Source of the DNA: Pedobacter nanyangensis
Lineage (GTDB): Bacteria; Bacteroidota; Bacteroidia; Sphingobacteriales; Sphingobacteriaceae
Direction of reading: 5' to 3'
Length of the DNA stretch: 64,000 bases
NCBI RefSeq assembly: GCF_003313505.1
Contig: NZ_QMHO01000003.1
Location: 457,464 to 521,463 of the forward strand
Both the position numbers and the translations under genes were made by a program. How positions within the stretch are numbered: the stretch's first letter is position 1; each line of letters opens with the position of its first letter. This document shows positions 17,769 through 27,137 of this stretch, in pieces. The notes below the pieces were generated by a model that did not search any database, had not been told where the DNA came from, and worked only from the letters and a program-made list of their open reading frames with translations.

Positions 17769-18839
17769 TTAATTAACGGCAACTACAACTGATGACACGC
17801 TATCATTAAAACTGATATCGGTCAGGCAATCTTCATCTGCGGTAAGTGTAACTGACGTACCACCAAAGCCGTCGTTTTTATATGAGGTAATTTTTAATCC
17901 CGCAGGTACTTTTACGGCCGAAGCATCATCATTAACAAAGCCCAGGGCTTCAAGCTGTGCCTTTGTATAGGAGCCAACAGCAAGGGAAGCGCTCCAGCCG
18001 CCATAGTTGCAATTTTGATAAAGGGTAACCGCCGTTGGTGCTGTACTACCTGTAGGAGCTGCCTCGGCATACGTGGTTGCAATTCTGATACGCTTAACAA
18101 AGTGGGTAGCCTGCGATTCATCGCCACCGTACACCCCCCATTTAGGATCGCAATAGTCGCTATCCAACGTCCGGCAATAATAACGCTGGCTTCCGTTGCT
18201 TAAGGTTTGCTTAACGCCGTTGTACCAAAGCTCCACATAACCTGTTGAGGCGCTGTACGAAGCATTGATACGCATGGTAAAATCCAACCAAGCACTTGTA
18301 GTTAACGGCGTAGACCACAATACAAAAGCGGTATGATTGGCATCAAAATACTGCAATTCGATGTTTCCGTTTTTGGTTCTGAGCATTAAAGGATGATTGG
18401 CCAACGAGCCTTCCGTTGGGTAAGATTTCCATTGCCAAATCGCATCGGTTTTAAGGTTAGTTGGCATATATATCTTACTTCGCCAGCCCACATAAAATGA
18501 GGTTCCTTCGGGCGCACTAAAACCTACCGATCCATGCCCTTCGGCACGGTGGCTACCCGCTGGTTTCAGAAATTTCCATACTGGTGTTCCTGTTTCGTCA
18601 TTGACCACGGTAACGGTACCGCTTTGCTCCACATTAATTGCTTTCCATACCGCAGCACTGCCAAGAGAAGCATCTCCGTTATGTAAAATAGATTGGGTGG
18701 TGATACCGCCAGATGTGTTTTTTGAGAAAGGAGCTTTCTTCTCTTCCAGGGCATCGTTTTGCGTTTCACCATTTTTTTTACAGCCACTTTGAAACATAGC
18801 AAGGGCTACAACAATTGCAAGAATGTTGATTTTTTTCAT
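17769..18839 (-). CDS. Lipoprotein polysaccharide lyase (PF14099-like) with C-terminal beta/gamma-crystallin domain
   Basis: This is a probable surface or periplasmic lyase acting on a uronic-acid polymer. The 356-residue product has a lipoprotein signal with Cys20 (FQSGCKK). A jelly-roll lyase domain spans about 45-258, with GSHRAEGHGS, FYVGWRSKIY, LWYNGVKQT and PKWGVYGG, resembling PF14099 lyases such as PL20 glucuronan lyases. The C-terminal part (about 268-356) has LYQNCNYGGWSASL and SYKNDGFGGTSVTL, two Greek-key motifs of a beta/gamma-crystallin domain, likely Ca-binding. The substrate is inferred. It is probably transcribed alone. Confidence 0.75.
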   Translation of the reverse strand: MKKINILAIVVALAMFQSGCKKNGETQNDALEEKKAPFSKNTSGGITTQSILHNGDASLGSAAVWKAINVEQSGTVTVVNDETGTPVWKFLKPAGSHRAEGHGSVGFSAPEGTSFYVGWRSKIYMPTNLKTDAIWQWKSYPTEGSLANHPLMLRTKNGNIELQYFDANHTAFVLWSTPLTTSAWLDFTMRINASYSASTGYVELWYNGVKQTLSNGSQRYYCRTLDSDYCDPKWGVYGGDESQATHFVKRIRIATTYAEAAPTGSTAPTAVTLYQNCNYGGWSASLAVGSYTKAQLEALGFVNDDASAVKVPAGLKITSYKNDGFGGTSVTLTADEDCLTDISFNDSVSSVVVAVN

Positions 18840-19115
18840 GATTACTGGTTTTAAATATTTGGTTATTAATTAATTGAATAGGTTAATTGCTTTTCAACAG
18901 ACTTACGGTTCTATCGGCATTTAAAAAAGGTTATTCTATTTCCAACAATCTGTGATGAAAAGTAAGGGAGGCGGTTATATTCGGGAGGGAAGGCTCATAG
19001 GGTCAATACAATACATCAACCTTAGAGCATTGGCATTTAACGTGAGTTTACTATGTGTCTATGTGTTTGTATTTATTAAAAAAGAAATATAACCACATAG
19101 ACACATGGGGGTTTA
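18840..19115. repeat. Intergenic gap with a 13-bp inverted repeat
   Basis: No gene is present. ATGTGTCTATGTG (19053-19065) and CACATAGACACAT (19094-19106) form a perfect 13-bp stem with a 28-base AT-rich loop, immediately beyond the GH105 stop. It may end or stabilise the enzyme operon mRNA. The lyase promoter should lie in the left part, but no clear box was found. Confidence 0.6.
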
Positions 19116-20246
19116 TTATTGTAAAAATGCGGCGGCAGTCCATAATATTGGTGCTTGCCCATGCATATCGCCTGTGATGCGTTTACGGTCGAGGTAGTAT
19201 TGCAAATCGTTTTTCTTGTTGGTGCCTTCGCATACATCGCTTACCTCGGCATTGGCATCAATTTTAGAGACGAGGGCCAACCAAGCTTTACGTGCCGCAG
19301 GTGCATACGTTTTTTGGGAAAGCCAGCCATTTTTTACGCCGGTGACCATGGCGTAGGCAAACATGGCGGTACCCGAGCTTTCTTCCCAAGAAGCGGGCAC
19401 GTCTATCAACTGGCGCCACATTCCAGAATTGGTTTGGTACTTAAGCAAGGAGGCCATCATCGTTTCGTAACCCTTCAAAATCCGAGTTCGCTCAGGGTGA
19501 TTTTTAGGAAGGGCAGTGAGTATTTCGGTCATCCCTGCGGCCATCCATCCATTTCCCCGTCCCCAAAAGAAAGGCACATCTGGTGCGTGATAAAATAGGC
19601 CATTTGTTTTTTGCAACGAATCAAGGTACACCACCATTTCTTTGGCAGCTCGATCCAAGTATTTTTTTTCTCCCGTAGCTCGATAGGCCTGCGTTTGCAA
19701 GGCATTGATCATGAACATATCGTCAATCCACATGCGGGTTTGCCAAGTAAGCCCTTTGCTATAAAACACATGCGATTCGGGCACTACTCTTTTGCCTTCG
19801 GGTGGGCCCCATTGTTTATCAGCTATGCTTTGGCCCATTTCTAGGTATCTCTTTTCTTTGGTCTGCTTGTAAAGCTCTAAGGGTACGGTCCCAAATACAC
19901 AATAGTCTACGTGGTCTGGTACAGGTATCATCGACGCTTTTTCACCAAAAAAGGGCTCAAAACGTTTGGCCAGTTGCCATAACAGTTCATTACTATTGCT
20001 CTCTTTAGCAAACTTTAATGCGCCATACCATGCACAGGTTTCGGCATAGGTAATTACTTTAGGGGGTGTTGGCCTTCCAAAGTTGGTATGCGGCGTTACG
20101 ATAAAACGATCGGCAACCCGCTTACCTATCTCCGCTGGAGAGGTACCTTTCGGCCAGTTTTCAAATTCTTTTACAGCTTTCTGTGCCTGTGCGGATATGC
20201 TGGTACCTATTAACAGCATCATCCATAAACCAATATTTTTCTTCAT
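19116..20246 (-). CDS. GH105 unsaturated rhamnogalacturonyl/uronyl hydrolase
   Basis: It removes the delta-4,5-unsaturated uronic acid left at the non-reducing end by lyases. The 376-residue protein has a signal peptide (cleavage near SAQA, residue 20) and an alpha/alpha six-barrel with the YteR-like WIDDMFM (173-179, candidate catalytic Asp175/176), FFWGRGNGWMAAG (227-239), SWEESSGTAMFAYA and the terminal GDMHGQAPILWTAAAF. It sits 3 bases from the cupin gene, consistent with consecutive steps in unsaturated uronate processing. Confidence 0.9.
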   Translation of the reverse strand: MKKNIGLWMMLLIGTSISAQAQKAVKEFENWPKGTSPAEIGKRVADRFIVTPHTNFGRPTPPKVITYAETCAWYGALKFAKESNSNELLWQLAKRFEPFFGEKASMIPVPDHVDYCVFGTVPLELYKQTKEKRYLEMGQSIADKQWGPPEGKRVVPESHVFYSKGLTWQTRMWIDDMFMINALQTQAYRATGEKKYLDRAAKEMVVYLDSLQKTNGLFYHAPDVPFFWGRGNGWMAAGMTEILTALPKNHPERTRILKGYETMMASLLKYQTNSGMWRQLIDVPASWEESSGTAMFAYAMVTGVKNGWLSQKTYAPAARKAWLALVSKIDANAEVSDVCEGTNKKNDLQYYLDRKRITGDMHGQAPILWTAAAFLQ

Positions 20247-20249
20247 ATT

Positions 20250-20600
20250 TTAAATACTTGATGTCGGTAAAAAATCTTCCCTATAAGGACTAAAAACATC
20301 GATCAACATGCCTGGCTCCAAACAAACACAGCCATGTATTTCGTGTGGGGGCACATAATAACCATCGCCTTTTTTAATGATTTTTTTCTCCTTGCCAATG
20401 GTCATTTCGAAGATGCCGCTTTCTACATACGTCACTTGGGTATGGTAATGCTCATGCAGTTGTCCAACGGCGCCCGCTTCAAATTTCACCTTTACCAGCA
20501 TTACGTTTTCGCCATAGCCGTAGCATTGTCTTTTGATACCGTTTCCTAAATCTTCCCAGGGTATTTCTCCATCCATTTGAAATAAGGCTCCTTGTAACAT
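20250..20600 (-). CDS. Cupin protein, KdgF-like
   Basis: KdgF-type cupins help convert unsaturated monouronates to the linear 4-deoxy-5-keto form. The 116-residue single cupin has metal-ligand candidates His49, His51 and Gln55 (QLHEHYHTQVTYV) and His89 (PPHEIHG), followed by DVFSPYREDFL, a C-terminal pattern frequent in KdgF relatives. There is no signal peptide, so it is cytoplasmic. Its place directly before GH105 supports the assignment, but generic sugar-binding cupins are an alternative. Confidence 0.75.
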   Translation of the reverse strand: MLQGALFQMDGEIPWEDLGNGIKRQCYGYGENVMLVKVKFEAGAVGQLHEHYHTQVTYVESGIFEMTIGKEKKIIKKGDGYYVPPHEIHGCVCLEPGMLIDVFSPYREDFLPTSSI

Positions 20601-20632
20601 ATTATTGATTTTTAAATAGTTGATAAGATTTT

Positions 20633-21478
20633 CTATGGTTTTGTGTTGACGTAACTGAGGTGCGGCACGCTGTTTTCATAAATGAAGTCAGCAATTTTAG
20701 CAGGCTGTTCTATTGGGAAATGGTGGCCTGCTAAGGTTTGCTTGCCCAATGTCATTGGAATAATGGTTGCCGGGCCGCCTTTTAAAATATAATTATGCAC
20801 TAATAAGAGTGTATTTTCGGCGATGGGCACAATGCCATCGTTTAGACCGATTACATGCAGTATGGGCACCTTGAAGGAAGCTAGACGATCTAGATTATCT
20901 TTGGGCTGATCATCGTATTGTAGTGCCTGTTCTTCTGTAAAACCATACACTTCGAGTAATTTCTTCCAGTCCGCTGCTGATCCTTTACCGGTTCCCTTAC
21001 CGCCTGGCCAGCTTTTGAAATCGCAAACCGGGGCTTCGGCGTAAATACAGCTCACCCTATCCGGATGTCGCTTTGCCCAGCCATACACGTATAATCCACC
21101 GCGACTAATCCCTTCTAGTGCTACCTTGGGTGCAAATCCTTCCTTTGAGATGAGGTATTGGTAAAACTCGTCCCATATGTTTAAGGCTTTGGCATGACCA
21201 TAAAGATCATTGGTATTGATGTAGGCTACATGAAAACCTCTTTCCAGCAATATGCTATCTGGTTGTACATGCCAATCGGGAAAATAGGCTTTCCAAACCC
21301 AGGGTTTACCTGGCAAAGCTTTTTTAGGGGCAATGATCCAGGCGTTATAACCCTTGAACTTAAATTCATTTTTTTGGAAATGACGCCACTTGCTTTCTTT
21401 TTCTTCGGTTAATGGAGATTGGGCCATCACCGGCAAAACAAAACAGCCATAAATTAGGAGAAGATAAAAGCGTTTCAT
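20633..21478 (-). CDS. Secreted alpha/beta hydrolase, possible carbohydrate esterase
   Basis: The 281-residue product has a signal peptide ending near PVMAQ (20) and an alpha/beta-hydrolase fold. The nucleophile elbow GISRGG carries Ser125. Asp214 (GLNDGIVP) and His252/253 (AGHHFPIEQP) are likely triad members. The family includes prolyl-oligopeptidase-like and acyl-ester hydrolases. In a polysaccharide locus a deacetylase or methylesterase role is plausible, but no diagnostic esterase family is recognised. It ends 6 bases before the start region of neighbouring genes in the same run. Confidence 0.7.
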   Translation of the reverse strand: MKRFYLLLIYGCFVLPVMAQSPLTEEKESKWRHFQKNEFKFKGYNAWIIAPKKALPGKPWVWKAYFPDWHVQPDSILLERGFHVAYINTNDLYGHAKALNIWDEFYQYLISKEGFAPKVALEGISRGGLYVYGWAKRHPDRVSCIYAEAPVCDFKSWPGGKGTGKGSAADWKKLLEVYGFTEEQALQYDDQPKDNLDRLASFKVPILHVIGLNDGIVPIAENTLLLVHNYILKGGPATIIPMTLGKQTLAGHHFPIEQPAKIADFIYENSVPHLSYVNTKP

Positions 21479-21484
21479 AACGAA

Positions 21485-23014
21485 TTATTTAGCAACATTT
21501 TTTCCTGTTAGCCGCAAGGTAAGCTGTGCCTCGAATAACGATTTTGGCAACACTTGTTTACCCTGATCTTGATTGATGCCTGCATTTTCGAAAGTTACCT
21601 TGCGATCAGACTGAAAACCTACCAAAATAGGCTGTGCAATGGTGTAGTTTCGGCGTTTATGAAGATCCCAGAAATTGTAGTGTTGATCTTTTGCTGATTG
21701 ATGCTGAAAATTCCATAGCACCAAATGCTTGCCATGATGCGGGTGACCAGGTTCAGGGCCGCCCAAGTTATAAAAAACACCACCCTTAATGTCATCGTAC
21801 AAAGTGGCAAAGGGTTGTCCCGAGTGGATATCGATGTTTTGATCGCTGCCCAAAGTACATTGCGTAATTACGGTACCCACTGCGCTATAACCAGTTCCAG
21901 CACCGTGATGTTGTGCATCGTTGAAGTTGCAGTTTTTAATCAATACGCCATACCCCGTGCGGGCATGAACGGAGGCGTGACCTTTTTTTCCCTTAAAGTT
22001 GACGTTGAGTACGCTTACCTGATAACCTGAACGGATAAACAGTCCTTCGTTCCAATCGCGAAATTCGCAGTTTCTCACCCAACTGTTCTTTACGTATTCC
22101 ATGCCTACGGCTTCCCAGGCATAATCGTGAATGGCATTTTTATGGTGTACAAAATCCTCCCCATAGGTTTTCCAGTTGCTGGTAAATAAAATATCCTCCA
22201 CGCCGCATTCTTCCATGTAGTTGTAGGTAGCTAATTCAAATGCTGCGCTTTTAACCATCCTTAAATCAAAGTGCAAGGGGTTTTTAAATTTCACCTTGTT
22301 TCCTTCTATCTTTTCAATGGTATGAATTTCGTTGATCAGCATCCCGCCTTTATCGCCAAATAATCTCGACCACTCTGGCTTTAACTGTAGCGGTGCAAAA
22401 TAAATCTTGGTAAATTCTTCGCTTTTATGGCGTATCACCACATCCTGTCCTACTTTTAAGGCCGAAGCCTCTGCCACTTCTACCCAAAAGCTTTCTCTAT
22501 CGGCATCTTTGATGATGGTGGTTAACTTTTTTGCACTTAAATCCGTTGGTTTAAACTGAATTTGGCGGCCATTGATCCGCATTTTATCTTGATAAATTTC
22601 TGTTCCTCCTGCGCCGCTACCACTGCCCTTTAAAATGATGTTGCTTTTAGAAATACGGATAAATTTTGTGCTATCTGTGTCGGCAGCAATTAAAAACTTC
22701 CCCGATGGAAAAAATACCACTCCGCCATCTTTGTTTTTTTCGGCCGCATCAATGGCTCGTTGGATGGCCTCATCATCATAGCCTGCATCATTAGGTTTTG
22801 CGCCGTAATCAACCACGTTAAATACCTTTTTGCCCGAAACCTCTGGGATTGATTTTTCGGAGAAATGATATCCCGCAAAAGAGAAATCTGGCAGTATCGG
22901 CGTTTTTCCAGATTGCTTGGCGGCCACAAAATCGGCCCACAATGGAGATACTTTTTGGGCAAAGGTAGCGCTACACAATGCCAATATTGACATGGTTAAA
23001 AAAAATTTTTTCAT
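21485..23014 (-). CDS. Secreted right-handed beta-helix protein (pectate-lyase-3 / DUF4955 type)
   Basis: This is a 509-residue secreted protein with signal peptide (cleavage near TFAQ, about 20). Residues about 60-110 match the pectate_lyase_3 start (FNVVDYGAKPNDAGYDDEA, GGVVFFPSGKFLI), followed by parallel beta-helix repeats with many N/G turns. The C-terminal region resembles DUF4955, found in many Bacteroidota polysaccharide loci. The reaction is unknown; a lyase or glycosidase acting on the same uronate/fucose polymer is an inference. It is placed between the GH29 and serine hydrolase genes with short spacers. Confidence 0.7.
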   Translation of the reverse strand: MKKFFLTMSILALCSATFAQKVSPLWADFVAAKQSGKTPILPDFSFAGYHFSEKSIPEVSGKKVFNVVDYGAKPNDAGYDDEAIQRAIDAAEKNKDGGVVFFPSGKFLIAADTDSTKFIRISKSNIILKGSGSGAGGTEIYQDKMRINGRQIQFKPTDLSAKKLTTIIKDADRESFWVEVAEASALKVGQDVVIRHKSEEFTKIYFAPLQLKPEWSRLFGDKGGMLINEIHTIEKIEGNKVKFKNPLHFDLRMVKSAAFELATYNYMEECGVEDILFTSNWKTYGEDFVHHKNAIHDYAWEAVGMEYVKNSWVRNCEFRDWNEGLFIRSGYQVSVLNVNFKGKKGHASVHARTGYGVLIKNCNFNDAQHHGAGTGYSAVGTVITQCTLGSDQNIDIHSGQPFATLYDDIKGGVFYNLGGPEPGHPHHGKHLVLWNFQHQSAKDQHYNFWDLHKRRNYTIAQPILVGFQSDRKVTFENAGINQDQGKQVLPKSLFEAQLTLRLTGKNVAK

Positions 23015-23031
23015 AAAATCATTATCGGTTT

Positions 23032-24465
23032 TTAATCTATCGCTCCTGTTTTCATTTTGCTGGTAGGTTTTAAGGAACTTCCCTTTATTTCTCCTTTTAC
23101 TTCTAATTTAACCACGGTAGCAATGGGATCAATTGCCTGCGCTGGAACCTCTATCGCCACCGCATCGCCTTGGGCATAAGTTTTTAATTTTGCTCCGTTA
23201 CTCAACAAGGTTGCAGCTACCACTGGATGTTTTAGTTGGGGGATGATCAGTTTTCCATCTTTTGGCCAATCAAATACGGAAAGATATAATTTGGTCTTAC
23301 CTTTTTCAGTTTTTTTGGTAATTCGCCCCCAGGGCACCACTGGCAATGGATTGGCCGTTGTGGCATAAATTGCTTCGTGATTAACTTTCATCCAACTTCC
23401 AATTTCCTTTAACCGGTCTATACTTTCTTGCGGGAAAGAACCATCGGGCTTTGGCCCTACGTTAAGCAGGTAATTCCCTCCTTTTGAGGCAATGTCGATA
23501 AGGTTACGGATCAAGGTTGATGCGGGTTTCCATTTATGGTCAGATACACGATAGCCCCAAGTACCGTTCATGGTCATGCAGGTTTCCCAATACTGTCCAT
23601 CCAATTCGCTCTGGTCAGGTATTTTTTGCTCGGGAGTTTTGGTATCTCCTGGAAAGTTTGGTCGTTTCAATCGATCATTGGTAATAATTGCAGGTTGTTT
23701 TTTAAGTACTTCCTGAAGCTTTAATGCGGCTTCATCGGTCATGTTGGTAGGCGTATCCCACCAAAGCACGGCAATATCACCATAATTGGTCATCAACTCT
23801 TTTAGTTGAGGTACGGCCACATCATCAATATATTGATCAAAGGTTTTTGTTTCCTGTACAGGATCCCACTTGCCTTTATGTGCCGCAGTATAGTTATCAA
23901 TGTTGGTGCTGTCGGGATTAGGCCAACCTTCCCGCATCAATTTACGAGCTACCGAGCCTCCTGCATTGCCCCAATCTTGCGCTTGCGAATAATAAAATCC
24001 TAATTTTATCCCGTATTTCTTACATGCTTCGGCCAATGGTTTTAACAGGTCTTTTCCATACGGTGTGGCATCGGCAATGTCCCACTTGCTAGCTTTTGAG
24101 TTGAACAGCGCAAAACCATCATGGTGCTTGGCGGTAATTACCAAATATTTCATGCCCGCATCTTTGGCCATTTTCACCCAAGCATCGGCATCGTATTTTA
24201 CGGGATTAAACTGCTTAGCGATTTCTTTATATTCGGCTACAGGTACCTTCATCCTATTCATGATCCATTCGGCGCCACCTCTAGCTTGTTCGTGACCTTT
24301 GTACTGTCCGGCCATTTGCGCATATACACCAAAGTGGATAAACATGCCGAAACGTGCTTCGGTCCACCATTTCATTCTTTCTTCTTTGCCAAGGGCTTGT
24401 TGCGCTTTCGCTAAAGGGGTGATGAGCATTAATACCAACCATAATTTGCTTATTCTTTTTAACAT
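23032..24465 (-). CDS. GH29 alpha-L-fucosidase
   Basis: It releases alpha-linked L-fucose by a retaining mechanism. From the ATG at 24465 there are 477 residues: a signal peptide (MLKRISKLWLVLMLITPLAKA), then the GH29 barrel with RFGMFIHFGVY, ITAKHHDGFALF and GFYYSQAQDW. The nucleophile is in LWWDTP (Asp237 in this numbering), and NYLLNVGPKPDG closes the barrel. A short beta domain ends the protein. An earlier in-frame ATG at 24507 would add 14 basic residues; I prefer the inner start because it gives a standard signal peptide. The start is 42 bases closer to the stop than that alternative. Confidence 0.9.
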   Translation of the reverse strand: MLKRISKLWLVLMLITPLAKAQQALGKEERMKWWTEARFGMFIHFGVYAQMAGQYKGHEQARGGAEWIMNRMKVPVAEYKEIAKQFNPVKYDADAWVKMAKDAGMKYLVITAKHHDGFALFNSKASKWDIADATPYGKDLLKPLAEACKKYGIKLGFYYSQAQDWGNAGGSVARKLMREGWPNPDSTNIDNYTAAHKGKWDPVQETKTFDQYIDDVAVPQLKELMTNYGDIAVLWWDTPTNMTDEAALKLQEVLKKQPAIITNDRLKRPNFPGDTKTPEQKIPDQSELDGQYWETCMTMNGTWGYRVSDHKWKPASTLIRNLIDIASKGGNYLLNVGPKPDGSFPQESIDRLKEIGSWMKVNHEAIYATTANPLPVVPWGRITKKTEKGKTKLYLSVFDWPKDGKLIIPQLKHPVVAATLLSNGAKLKTYAQGDAVAIEVPAQAIDPIATVVKLEVKGEIKGSSLKPTSKMKTGAID

Positions 24466-24516
24466 GATGATTGATTTGATCGTGATGATATGATGTTTTG
24501 TCTTCATTACTAAAAC

Positions 24517-25908
24517 TTATTTGCTTGATATTGCTATTTTATGGGTCATCCATTTTGGTCCAATATCCGTATGCTTCAAAATGGATAATTGCGACTCGCT
24601 CAATTGTGCGCCTACATCTTTTTGCTTGATGAAAGAAAAAGTACCCCTAAATGCGCCTTTTACCGGGCTTGAAACTTCTGGTTGCCAAATCAGCCCATCC
24701 TTTTTAAGCTTGGCATCAACCCCTTTAAAACCTTTTAGAAGCTCAATAGCGGTTGATTTATCGTTAACTAAATTTCCGTCGAAAGTTACGTCTGCCGCTG
24801 AATCTACCATGGTTACTGTATTAGTGGAATTGCTGATTAGGTTATTGGCTACGACTACTCTTTGTGGTGGCAAAATACGATCTGCATTTTTTCCAGCTCC
24901 AATGGAAAAGGCCTCTTTACAATCCACCATGGTATTGGCTACCACCGTGGCATCCTTAACCTGCCAATGGCTCACCAGTTGAGGGTTTGGCAAACCATCC
25001 ATCACTGAAATTGCGGCCCTTAAGCCTGTGCCCGTTAAGCCCTGCAAGTAATTATTGTACACCTGATGATGCTCGCCAATAATTCTGATTCCACCGGTAT
25101 TTTTAATATTGTTCCCGATAAAGATATTTCCGAAAACCTGGTTATAATTTCCATGGCGTAAAGTCAAGGTGCCTACGCTTTCGTAAAAAAGGTTGTTGGA
25201 AATGGTGTTACGACAAGATTTTACCGAAACAATTTCGGTTTCGCCATTGCATTGCGCAAAAATGTTCGACTCTACTTTGGTAAACGAATCGTACATTGAC
25301 CAAGTGCTGGTTCCAATACGAATGGTTTCACCACCGTTGCCGTCAATGTCTGGCCGCGGTCCAAAATAATTATGATCTATTTGATGATGGTTAGGCTTGG
25401 CCGAAAGCCATACCACTAAGGTAGGCCCCAGATTGGTTTTCCCTTCAAAATAACAATGGTCTACCCTGTTACGGCTTCCGTACAACGAAACGTAAGTATA
25501 TTCTTTAGTCTTTTCGCTAGGGTTAAATTTTACCACAGCGGAGTTGGTTAAACGACAATTGGATGATTTCTCCGTAAAAAGGATCACATCTTCGCCATTG
25601 GTTGCGCCATTTATAAAGTTCAAGCCCTCCACCACCAACCAAGTGCCGTCTATCTGAATGGATGACTTGCCTGTCAGATTTATCAACGGAGCATTTTCGG
25701 CGCTCAATGTGATAGGATTTTTACTGGTCCCTTTCCCCTTAAAGATCAGTTGTTGGTCCTGCCAGTTGCCATTTTTAAGCATCACCTTGTCACCCGGCTT
25801 TAGCGTTAGCTTGGCAAGCTCGGCAGCCGAAGTAATGGAATAATTTTTGGCAAAGCCTTGAAACGCCAAGAAAATTAAACAGCCAGTTAAAAAAAACTTA
25901 AATCTCAT
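24517..25908 (-). CDS. PL6 polysaccharide lyase (alginate lyase / chondroitinase B family)
   Basis: It would cleave a uronic-acid polymer by beta-elimination in the periplasm or at the cell surface. The 463-residue product has a signal peptide (to about residue 20) and a right-handed beta-helix. It carries the PL6 residues Lys230 (EIVSVKSCRN) and Arg251 (GTLTLRHGNYNQ), corresponding to the catalytic Lys/Arg of chondroitinase B, and NGGETIRIG (191-199) as a metal/substrate strand. Known PL6 substrates are alginate and dermatan sulfate. Here the associated fucosidases and the absence of sulfatases suggest another fucosylated uronan. Confidence 0.88.
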   Translation of the reverse strand: MRFKFFLTGCLIFLAFQGFAKNYSITSAAELAKLTLKPGDKVMLKNGNWQDQQLIFKGKGTSKNPITLSAENAPLINLTGKSSIQIDGTWLVVEGLNFINGATNGEDVILFTEKSSNCRLTNSAVVKFNPSEKTKEYTYVSLYGSRNRVDHCYFEGKTNLGPTLVVWLSAKPNHHQIDHNYFGPRPDIDGNGGETIRIGTSTWSMYDSFTKVESNIFAQCNGETEIVSVKSCRNTISNNLFYESVGTLTLRHGNYNQVFGNIFIGNNIKNTGGIRIIGEHHQVYNNYLQGLTGTGLRAAISVMDGLPNPQLVSHWQVKDATVVANTMVDCKEAFSIGAGKNADRILPPQRVVVANNLISNSTNTVTMVDSAADVTFDGNLVNDKSTAIELLKGFKGVDAKLKKDGLIWQPEVSSPVKGAFRGTFSFIKQKDVGAQLSESQLSILKHTDIGPKWMTHKIAISSK

Positions 25909-25936
25909 ATTCGGTTAGTGGTTAATGATCTAATGA

Positions 25937-27121
25937 TTATTTCAGGTTTTTCTTTCTTAGCAATGCTTCCAGGTAGTAATAATCAGCATAGTTTAAAGGT
26001 ACATCTACCTCAAATTTGCCTGGTTTTGAACCCGTACTGTGCAATAAAATGAAGCCAAAGGAAGAGCCTACAGGTGCTGTATATTTGGTAGCCAACGATT
26101 CGAGAATTTGATCGGCTTTTTTACGATAATCTTTTCTGGCTTTGCTGTATGTATTTAGTTCATACAACGCTGATGAAATTAAGGCTGCAGCAGAGGCATC
26201 TCTAGGTTCGTTAGGGATTCCAGGGGCATCAAAATCATAATATGGCACCAAATCCTTAGGCATATTGGGGTGATTGAGGATAAACTTTGCGACATTTTCT
26301 GCTTGTGCCAAGTAGCGTGGGTTTTTGGTATAGCGGTAACACATGGTGTAGCCATATAGGGCCCAAGCTTGCCCACGTGACCATGCCGATTCGTGGCTAT
26401 AGCCCTGGTGCGTATTCTTTTTAAGCACCGCTCCTGTTTTTGGATCATAATCAATCACATGATAAGAGCTGTAATCGGCACGAAAGTGATTTTTCATGGT
26501 GGTGTTGGCGTGGCTCACTGCAATTTTGTAAAACGATGAATCGCCAGTGAGCTTGGTGGCTTCGAACAACAGTTCAAGGTTCATCATGTTGTCGATAATT
26601 ACTGGGTTTACCCATTTATCGCGGCTGTGGTCCCACGACAAGATGACCCCAGTTTTAGGGTTAAAGCGTGTAGACAGTGTTTTTGCAGCGGTGATGATCA
26701 CGTCACGGTAATGAGGATCATGGGTTAAACGGTAACCATTTCCCACACTGCAATAAATCTTAAAGCCCATATCGTGTGTGGTTCCGTTGTTTTTTTCCTG
26801 TTCCACCTGGGCAGTGAATTTCTTCGCAGCGGCTTTCCAGTGCTCGGTTCCATAAAATTCATCTAAATACCACAAAACTCCGGGGAAAAATCCACTCGTC
26901 CAATCTCTGGATGCTACAAGTTTGAGATGCCCATCTTCAATGGTCCGTGGCGAAAAGAGTTGAGGTTTTTGGGGATCTTTTGCTTTTTCTACCTCTTTTA
27001 AAAGAAGGTCTGTTTGGGTTGCCGCATGCTGGAAAGCTTTTTTAACATCTACCTTCTGTGCAAAAACAGCAGTCTGCAATCCTAATAAAACAATGGCTAC
27101 GGCTAGGTGTCTAATTTTCAT
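25937..27121 (-). CDS. GH88 unsaturated glucuronyl hydrolase
   Basis: It removes unsaturated glucuronic acid from lyase-generated oligosaccharides. The 394-residue product has a signal peptide (VFAQ, 22) and the GH88 six-hairpin barrel. Asp117 (THDMGFKIY) and Asp177 (VIIDNMMNLELL) align with the two catalytic Asp residues of Bacillus UGL. SAWSRGQAWALYGY (245-258) and WTSGFFPGVLWYL are also typical. It lies between the GH29 and PL6 genes, matching sequential depolymerisation. Confidence 0.92.
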   Translation of the reverse strand: MKIRHLAVAIVLLGLQTAVFAQKVDVKKAFQHAATQTDLLLKEVEKAKDPQKPQLFSPRTIEDGHLKLVASRDWTSGFFPGVLWYLDEFYGTEHWKAAAKKFTAQVEQEKNNGTTHDMGFKIYCSVGNGYRLTHDPHYRDVIITAAKTLSTRFNPKTGVILSWDHSRDKWVNPVIIDNMMNLELLFEATKLTGDSSFYKIAVSHANTTMKNHFRADYSSYHVIDYDPKTGAVLKKNTHQGYSHESAWSRGQAWALYGYTMCYRYTKNPRYLAQAENVAKFILNHPNMPKDLVPYYDFDAPGIPNEPRDASAAALISSALYELNTYSKARKDYRKKADQILESLATKYTAPVGSSFGFILLHSTGSKPGKFEVDVPLNYADYYYLEALLRKKNLK

Positions 27122-27137
27122 CTGTAATTTTTTATGA

